DNA of 8,981 bases from an uncultured Bacilli bacterium (GTDB lineage Bacteria > Bacillota_I > Bacilli_A > RF39 > UBA660), in the NCBI GenBank assembly GCA_934096605.1, contig CAKOMI010000044.1:1-8981 (forward strand). The letters run 5' to 3'. Made by a program: the position numbers and the translations under genes. Positions within the stretch are counted from its first letter, which is position 1; each line of letters starts with the position of its first letter. The notes under the pieces were generated by a model. It had not been told where the DNA came from. It saw only the letters and a program-made list of their open reading frames with translations, and ran no database searches. Shown here one piece after another: positions 4,619 to 8,981 of the stretch.

Positions 4619-6727
4619 ATGGAAAAAGAAATTAAACAGTTAATCAAAAAGTATCCTATGCGTTTTAAAAAACTAAAAAGATACTTTAAATGCTATACGA
4701 AAGAAGAAAAAGAAGCTTTAAGAAATACATTGGAGGAAATGTGTGTTAATGGGGATATTTACTTTGATGGTTGTACTTATACTAGTATGCCAAAAAATTA
4801 CATTGTTGTTAGAGTAGAAGAAATGAAAAAAAATAAAAAAACGCCTTTTAAAGCTTGCTTTGTTTTAGATAGTGGGAAAGTTATTCCTATCATGGAAGAT
4901 GATTTAAATGGGTCTTTAATAGGAGATAAAGTTATTTTGAATTTAAAAGAAAGAAGAGTAGTATCGGTATTAAAAAGAGAACAGTCAGTTGTTTTTTGTG
5001 AGGTTATAGAAAAAGATGGTATAAAAGAGTTAAAACCGTTACGTGTTTTAGGGGCCGATAACTTATATATGCGTATTTCTTCTAAAAGTATGAAGAAATT
5101 AGTTATTGGTGATATTATAACCGTAAATTTAAGTACAATTAAAAGTGATGATATATATGAAGCTGATTTCTTATCAAAGGTTGGTAATAGACGGGATACT
5201 TCACTTGCTTTAAAAGTCATTGCGGCCAAACATGGTTTTTATGAAGAATATAAAAGTGATGCTTTAAAAGAATTAAAAAATATTCCGGAAAATGTTACTG
5301 AAAGTGATTTGCTTGACCGAGTTGATTTAAGAAATAAAAATATTTTTACTATTGATGGCGTGCATACCAAAGACATGGATGATGCCGTTGGGTTAACTAC
5401 ACTTGAAGATGGTAACTATGAATTAATTGTTTCCATTGCGGATGTGGCTTATTATATTAAAAGAAATTCACATCTTTACAAGGAAGCTCTAAAAAGAGGG
5501 ACCTCATTATATATGGTTGATACGGTTATACCAATGCTTCCACCTGCAATATCAAATGGTATTTGTTCATTAAACGAAGGTGTTGATAGGCTTACACTTA
5601 GTTGTATAATTAAAATCACGCCTGGTGGTAAAGTCTTATCCTATGACGTTGTAAAGTCGGTTATTAATTCTAAGAAAAAGATGAATTATGAGGCTGTTTT
5701 AAAAGTCTTAAACGGGGAGTCTGTTACTGGGTATGATGAATTTAGGAAAACACTTTTAAAAATGAATAAACTAGCCTTAAAACTTAAACAAAAAAGAGAT
5801 CTTATATCCTTTGCTTCTGGAGATATTGCATATACCTTTAATGATGACAAAGAAATAATAGATTTTAAGAAAGAACCATCTACCATGGCTACTAATATAA
5901 TTGAACGATTCATGATTTTAGCCAATCATTTAGTAAGTATGTATTCCACATTCTTATCACTGCCAACTCCGTACCGGGTACATGAAAAACCCACCATTGA
6001 CTCCCTAGAGACTCTCTATCAAAAACTAAAACTATTATCTTTTGAAATAGAAGATTGCCTTGTAAATAATAATTATGAAACTTTAAAAAATATTTTAGCT
6101 AAATATCAAGATAAACCTGAATACAATTATCTTTCTAATTTAATTTTAAGAACAATGAAAAGAGCCAAGTATTCATCTTATAATATTGGTCATTATGCTT
6201 TAAAAGAAAGATATTATTCCCATTTTACTAGTCCAATAAGAAGACTACCAGACTTACTTTTACATTATCAAATTCATAGTATTCTAGATAATACTTATCC
6301 AGAAAATGTAATTAAAGAAGATAAGATGGAAGAGTTGTGTTACCACGCATCATTTATGGAAAGAGAAGCTGATATGGCTGAAAAAGAAGCTGATGAATAT
6401 GTCATTATAAATTATATGGCAAGTCATCTAGATAGGTTTTATACAGGCTATGTTGAAGATATTACAGAATCTAATGTAACTATAAGAACAAAAGAAGGTA
6501 TTAAAGGGTATGTCTCATTACTAGGTTTAGATAGTCTTACGAAAGACTTAAAAAATGGTACTTTAAAAAGTGGTGAGCACCTTATTCTAAAAGTAGGAGA
6601 CACATGTCTTATCAAAGCCTTACAAGTTAATGTTTTATCAGGAGAAATAGAATTTATAATTGAAAAAAACTTAACTGAAAGAAAATATGAACAAGATTAT
6701 ACATATGTTTTAAAAAGAGTTATGTAA
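4619..6727 (+). CDS. rnr: Ribonuclease R (RNase II/RNB family 3'-5' exoribonuclease)
   Basis: A 702-aa processive exoribonuclease expected to degrade structured RNA, including rRNA fragments and mRNA on stalled ribosomes, releasing nucleoside 5'-monophosphates in the cytoplasm. An N-terminal winged-helix-like region (about 1-58) is followed by OB-fold cold-shock-type segments (about 60-190) and the RNB catalytic domain (about 235-555). The metal-binding aspartates are in TIDGVHTKDMDDAVGL: D246, D252, D254 and D255. Also visible are PYRVHEKP (452-459) and the HFTSPIRRLPDLLLHYQ block around 535-551, diagnostic of RNase II/R. A C-terminal S1 domain begins near 609 (GYVEDITESNVTIRT, KGYVSLLGLD). 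At 702 aa it is a little shorter than common RNase R proteins and lacks the long basic C-terminal tail. The ATG at 4619 is preferred over GTG at 4613 on ribosome-site spacing. smpB, often adjacent in Bacillota, is absent here; nfo follows instead. A terminator lies directly upstream. Confidence 0.95.
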   Translation: MEKEIKQLIKKYPMRFKKLKRYFKCYTKEEKEALRNTLEEMCVNGDIYFDGCTYTSMPKNYIVVRVEEMKKNKKTPFKACFVLDSGKVIPIMEDDLNGSLIGDKVILNLKERRVVSVLKREQSVVFCEVIEKDGIKELKPLRVLGADNLYMRISSKSMKKLVIGDIITVNLSTIKSDDIYEADFLSKVGNRRDTSLALKVIAAKHGFYEEYKSDALKELKNIPENVTESDLLDRVDLRNKNIFTIDGVHTKDMDDAVGLTTLEDGNYELIVSIADVAYYIKRNSHLYKEALKRGTSLYMVDTVIPMLPPAISNGICSLNEGVDRLTLSCIIKITPGGKVLSYDVVKSVINSKKKMNYEAVLKVLNGESVTGYDEFRKTLLKMNKLALKLKQKRDLISFASGDIAYTFNDDKEIIDFKKEPSTMATNIIERFMILANHLVSMYSTFLSLPTPYRVHEKPTIDSLETLYQKLKLLSFEIEDCLVNNNYETLKNILAKYQDKPEYNYLSNLILRTMKRAKYSSYNIGHYALKERYYSHFTSPIRRLPDLLLHYQIHSILDNTYPENVIKEDKMEELCYHASFMEREADMAEKEADEYVIINYMASHLDRFYTGYVEDITESNVTIRTKEGIKGYVSLLGLDSLTKDLKNGTLKSGEHLILKVGDTCLIKALQVNVLSGEIEFIIEKNLTERKYEQDYTYVLKRVM

Positions 6728-6753
6728 AATAACTAGTTTAATAAGTAATTATT

Positions 6754-6774
6754 TGTTATACTTTTATCGGTGAT
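6754..6774 (+). promoter_or_regulatory. Extended -10 promoter and Shine-Dalgarno for nfo
   Basis: TGTTATACT (6754-6762) is a TG-extended -10 one base from consensus; the -35 is weak. GGTGAT (6769-6774), complementary to the 16S tail, lies five bases before the GTG start at 6780 and supports that non-ATG start. No terminator is obvious after rnr, so co-transcription with it is also possible. Confidence 0.5.
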
Positions 6775-6779
6775 GTAAA

Positions 6780-7679
6780 GTGATAATAGGTTCACATGTT
6801 AGTTTTAAAGGAGATGGCTTACTTGGTAGTACAAAAGAGGCCATAAGTTATGGGGCTAATACGTTTATGTTTTATACTGGGGCTCCCCAAAATACAGTTA
6901 GAAAAGATATTGACCCCTTAAAAACAAAAGAAGCTCAGGCATTAATGCTTGAACATGGTATTGATTTAAAAAATGTTATTTGTCATGCCCCTTATATTAT
7001 TAATCTTGCTAATAACTTAGATGAAAGAAAATGGCAATTTAGTATTGAATTTCTAAAGAATGAATTAAAAAGATGTGATGAACTAGGAGTTAGATATTTA
7101 GTATTGCATCCAGGATCTCATGTTTCATTAGAAAGAAGCGTTGGTCTAGAAAATATTCTTAATGCTTTAAATAAAGTGTTAGAAAGTGATTTTAAATGTA
7201 AAATTCTTTTAGAAACAATGGCTTTAAAAGGAACTGAAATAGGTTCATTAGAAGAAATAGGCTATTTAATAAAAAATACTATTAAACCAGTTGGTGTGTG
7301 TATTGATACGTGTCACTTAAACGATGCTGGTTATGACTTAAGTGATTTTGATGCCTTCTTAGAGACATTTGATAGTATTGTGGGTATAGATAATATTTTC
7401 TGTGTTCATTTAAATGATAGTAAAAATATAATTGGCTCACATAAAGATCGTCATGAAAATTTAGGACTTGGAACTATTGGTTTTAATACTCTTTTAAATA
7501 TCTGTTATAATGAAAAATTAAAAAATGTTCCTAAAATATTAGAAACACCTTATATTGGGGATACCGATGACTCTAAAGAAAGAAAATATCCTCCTTATGC
7601 TTATGAAATTGCTTCTTTAAAAAATAAAGAACAAAACCCTAATCTCTTACAAGATATTAGAGACTACTATAATAAATGA
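6780..7679 (+). CDS. nfo: Endonuclease IV (AP endonuclease family 2, Nfo)
   Basis: A 299-aa zinc enzyme that cuts the backbone 5' of abasic sites and trims blocked 3' ends in base-excision repair. The TIM-barrel family signatures are all visible: ICHAPYIINLAN, VLHPGSHVS, LLETMA, GVCIDTCHLNDAGYD, CVHLNDSK, HKDRHENLG and ILETPY. All nine ligands of the trinuclear zinc site can be assigned from the Escherichia coli enzyme: H69, H110, E145, D176, H179, H210, D223, H225 and E255. Length is normal for the family. The start is GTG at 6780, giving MIIGSHVSFKG, with GGTGAT five bases upstream; the N-terminal IGSHVS is the usual start of the fold, so no upstream extension is expected. The 3' end overlaps the convergent gene at 7667 by 13 bases. 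Confidence 0.97.
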   Translation: MIIGSHVSFKGDGLLGSTKEAISYGANTFMFYTGAPQNTVRKDIDPLKTKEAQALMLEHGIDLKNVICHAPYIINLANNLDERKWQFSIEFLKNELKRCDELGVRYLVLHPGSHVSLERSVGLENILNALNKVLESDFKCKILLETMALKGTEIGSLEEIGYLIKNTIKPVGVCIDTCHLNDAGYDLSDFDAFLETFDSIVGIDNIFCVHLNDSKNIIGSHKDRHENLGLGTIGFNTLLNICYNEKLKNVPKILETPYIGDTDDSKERKYPPYAYEIASLKNKEQNPNLLQDIRDYYNK

Positions 7680-7927
7680 CCATACTTTTGATAATACATT
7701 TGTATTAAATTAACAATTTTAACAAAGTTTTCTTCACTATAACGACTTCTATATCTTTCTACATTTAATAACTTTGGGTTCCTAATAATAGGTTCCCAAT
7801 TTTTTTTAACAAACTGATAAGTAAAATCAAGTTCTTCTTCTGATAAATTAACATTTTTACTAATAGCAAAATCATTAAGTTGTTCTTTAGTTAAATTACT
7901 TATATATCTTTTTATTAAATTATACAT
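7667..7927 (-). CDS. Small protein of unknown function (86 aa), convergent with nfo
   Basis: An 86-aa, mostly helical, charged protein without signal peptide, membrane segment or cysteine. It begins MYNLIKRYISNLTKEQLNDFA and has a tyrosine-rich C-terminal half. I do not firmly recognise it. The pattern of LTKEQL..FA..KNVNLSEEEL and the position beside nfo recall YqfT (DUF2624), the small protein beside nfo (yqfS) in Bacillus, but orientation differs here and the resemblance is weak. The start is well supported: AGGTGAT (7937-7931) lies three bases before the ATG at 7927-7925, the same arrangement as the divergent PBP gene. Its last 13 bases overlap the end of nfo on the other strand, with no room for a terminator between them. 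Confidence 0.8.
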   Translation of the reverse strand: MYNLIKRYISNLTKEQLNDFAISKNVNLSEEELDFTYQFVKKNWEPIIRNPKLLNVERYRSRYSEENFVKIVNLIQMYYQKYGHLL

Positions 7928-7989
7928 TTTATCACCTATAACATTGTATGAAAATAAAGTTTTTAATAATACTAATAAAAGGTGATTAT
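7928..7989. promoter_or_regulatory. Divergent promoter region between the small gene and the PBP gene
   Basis: For the plus strand, TTGTAT (7944-7949) and TAATAC (7967-7972) are 17 bases apart, ahead of AGGTGAT (7980-7986) and the ATG at 7990. For the minus strand, TACAAT (7948-7943) precedes AGGTGAT (7937-7931). Both -10 elements are imperfect, so the two promoters are tentative. The two ribosome sites are firm. Confidence 0.35.
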
Positions 7990-8981
7990 ATGAAAATGCG
8001 TCTTTTTTTACTTTGTCTTTTTCTAACTTTTTTTAGTGTGTTATATCATATTAATAATGAAGGACATAGTTACTATACAGTTTTATTAGATGAAAAATTA
8101 AATCGTATTACATATGGTACTAGTGCAAGACGTGGTCGTATACTAGATCGTAATGGAGTAGTCTTAGTTGATAATGAAGCTGTTTTAAATTTAGTATATC
8201 ATAAACCAGTAAATACGAGTTTTGCAAGTGAACTAAGTCTTGCAAGTACCCTAAAAGAATATGTTACAGATTATAATATTACTGATAATGAACGAAAGAA
8301 CTATTATTTAGTAACGCATAATAATGGCTATGATTTAATAACGCCTTTGGAATGGCAAGAATGGGAAGAAAGAAAGCTAAATAATGATGATATAGCATCT
8401 TTAAAAAAAGCCCGAATTACAAAGGATATGATTACGTATTCTATAGATGAAGAAAAAATAATTTATCTATTTACTAAGATGAATGATGGCTATAGTTTTC
8501 AAGATAAAGTTTTACTAAATAACTTAAGCGATGAAGAGTTAGCCCGTATTATGAGTTTAAATAATGATTCTTTAAGTATCAGTACAACTTCAAAAAGAGT
8601 CTATCCCTATGAAGATACATTAAAAAGTATTTTTGGGTCTATTGGTAGTATTCCTAAAGAAGAAAAAGACGAGTTTTTGCGTCTTGGGTATTCCTTAGAT
8701 GATACAGTAGGAATAAGTGGTCTTGAAAAAGAATACGAAGAAATATTAAAAGGAAAAAAAGCTAAATACGTTATTAATTCCGATAATACTTTAACAAAAA
8801 TAAGTGAAGAAGAACCTGGTACTGATTTAGTTTTAAATATTGATATATCTATAAATAAAGCTATGGAAAGTATTTTAAAAGAAGAATTAAACTTAGCAAG
8901 TGCTTATAAAAGTGCCAAATTTTTTCATGATGCTTATATGTTTTTAGGTAATCCATTAGATGGTAGTATTATTGCTATGTC
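7990..8981 (+). CDS. Class B penicillin-binding protein (FtsI/PBP2-type transpeptidase), N-terminal part, cut by window edge
   Basis: 330 codons are present without a stop; the catalytic region runs off the window. Class B PBPs are membrane-anchored DD-transpeptidases that cross-link peptidoglycan outside the membrane, usually partnered with a SEDS polymerase (FtsW or RodA). A short cytoplasmic start and a membrane helix (about 4-20) precede the pedestal/dimerisation domain. That domain carries the RGRILDRNG motif (48-56), TSKRVYPYEDTLKSIFGSIG (200-219), and VGISGLEKEYEEILKGKKA (240-258). DLVLNIDISINKAMESIL (279-296) leads towards the transpeptidase domain, and LGNPLDGSIIAM (319-330) matches the usual 'DPKTGEILAM' segment upstream of the SxxK serine. 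The active-site SxxK, SxN and KTG motifs are beyond the end, so activity and division-versus-elongation role cannot be judged. AGGTGAT at 7980-7986 supports the first ATG. Its presence shows the organism has a peptidoglycan wall. Confidence 0.93.
   Translation, partial: MKMRLFLLCLFLTFFSVLYHINNEGHSYYTVLLDEKLNRITYGTSARRGRILDRNGVVLVDNEAVLNLVYHKPVNTSFASELSLASTLKEYVTDYNITDNERKNYYLVTHNNGYDLITPLEWQEWEERKLNNDDIASLKKARITKDMITYSIDEEKIIYLFTKMNDGYSFQDKVLLNNLSDEELARIMSLNNDSLSISTTSKRVYPYEDTLKSIFGSIGSIPKEEKDEFLRLGYSLDDTVGISGLEKEYEEILKGKKAKYVINSDNTLTKISEEEPGTDLVLNIDISINKAMESILKEELNLASAYKSAKFFHDAYMFLGNPLDGSIIAM

Noticed and set aside
4798..5925. Open frames on the minus strand at 4798-5229 and 5686-5925
   Set aside because: Both lie wholly within rnr, whose protein matches its family along its length; their translations carry no recognisable motif.
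6728..6760. Weak ATAAC...GTTAT dyad (6729-6733 and 6755-6759) as an rnr terminator
   Set aside because: Only five A/T-rich pairs around a 21-base loop and no following T-run; it overlaps the likely nfo -10 element.
7931..7986. Inverted repeat ATCACCT (7931-7937) / AGGTGAT (7980-7986)
   Set aside because: The two arms are simply the Shine-Dalgarno sites of two divergent genes; pairing does not extend beyond them, so it is not taken as an operator.
1..8981. tRNA, rRNA, CRISPR array, insertion sequence, phage genes or a defence system
   Set aside because: No cloverleaf-like GC-rich segment, spaced direct repeats, transposase or integrase motif was seen, and nearly all sequence is covered by assigned genes or short intergenic regions.

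Overview
The window is very AT-rich and uses the standard bacterial code. TGA ends the nfo frame and a short leader frame, and tryptophan is read from TGG, so this is not a Mycoplasma code-4 genome. Strong GGAGG or GGTGAT Shine-Dalgarno sites, TG-extended -10 boxes, a lipobox lipoprotein, a ComGC-like pilin N-terminus, an RsgI-like/InlB-repeat surface protein and a class B PBP point to a walled low-GC Bacillota. A host-associated Bacilli lineage, such as the uncultured groups near the Mollicutes/Erysipelotrichia, would fit. That placement is inference.

Layout. 1-404 (minus) is the N-terminal part of a Y-family translesion DNA polymerase, with its own promoter and a LexA/SOS-box-like site. Divergent from it, 508-4450 (plus) holds four genes whose products all start with a hydrophobic segment: an unrecognised 514-aa membrane/coiled-coil protein, a cyclophilin-type peptidyl-prolyl isomerase lipoprotein, a stand-alone type IV pilin-like protein, and a membrane-anchored protein with an RsgI-like middle domain and one InlB/Listeria-Bacteroides repeat. 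Each has its own apparent promoter, and a clear terminator follows the pilin gene. 4451-4618 is an unusual leader: a promoter, a Shine-Dalgarno, a 20-codon frame lying inside a long hairpin, and an intrinsic terminator placed directly before the ribosome-binding site of the RNase R gene (4619-6727). Next come nfo (endonuclease IV, 6780-7679), a small convergent gene of unknown function (7667-7927, minus), and the first 330 codons of a class B penicillin-binding protein (7990 to the window end).

How it fits together. The window is mostly chromosomal housekeeping (DNA repair, RNA turnover, cell-wall synthesis) with an accessory-looking envelope block at 508-4450. The lipoprotein isomerase could assist folding of exported neighbours, but nothing in the sequence proves this. 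I see no tRNA, rRNA, CRISPR array, insertion sequence or phage gene. The points most worth a second look are the rnr leader (a possible translation-coupled attenuator), the RsgI-like domain detached from any anti-sigma domain, the unrecognised protein at 508-2052, and the SOS-box-like site at the polymerase promoter.
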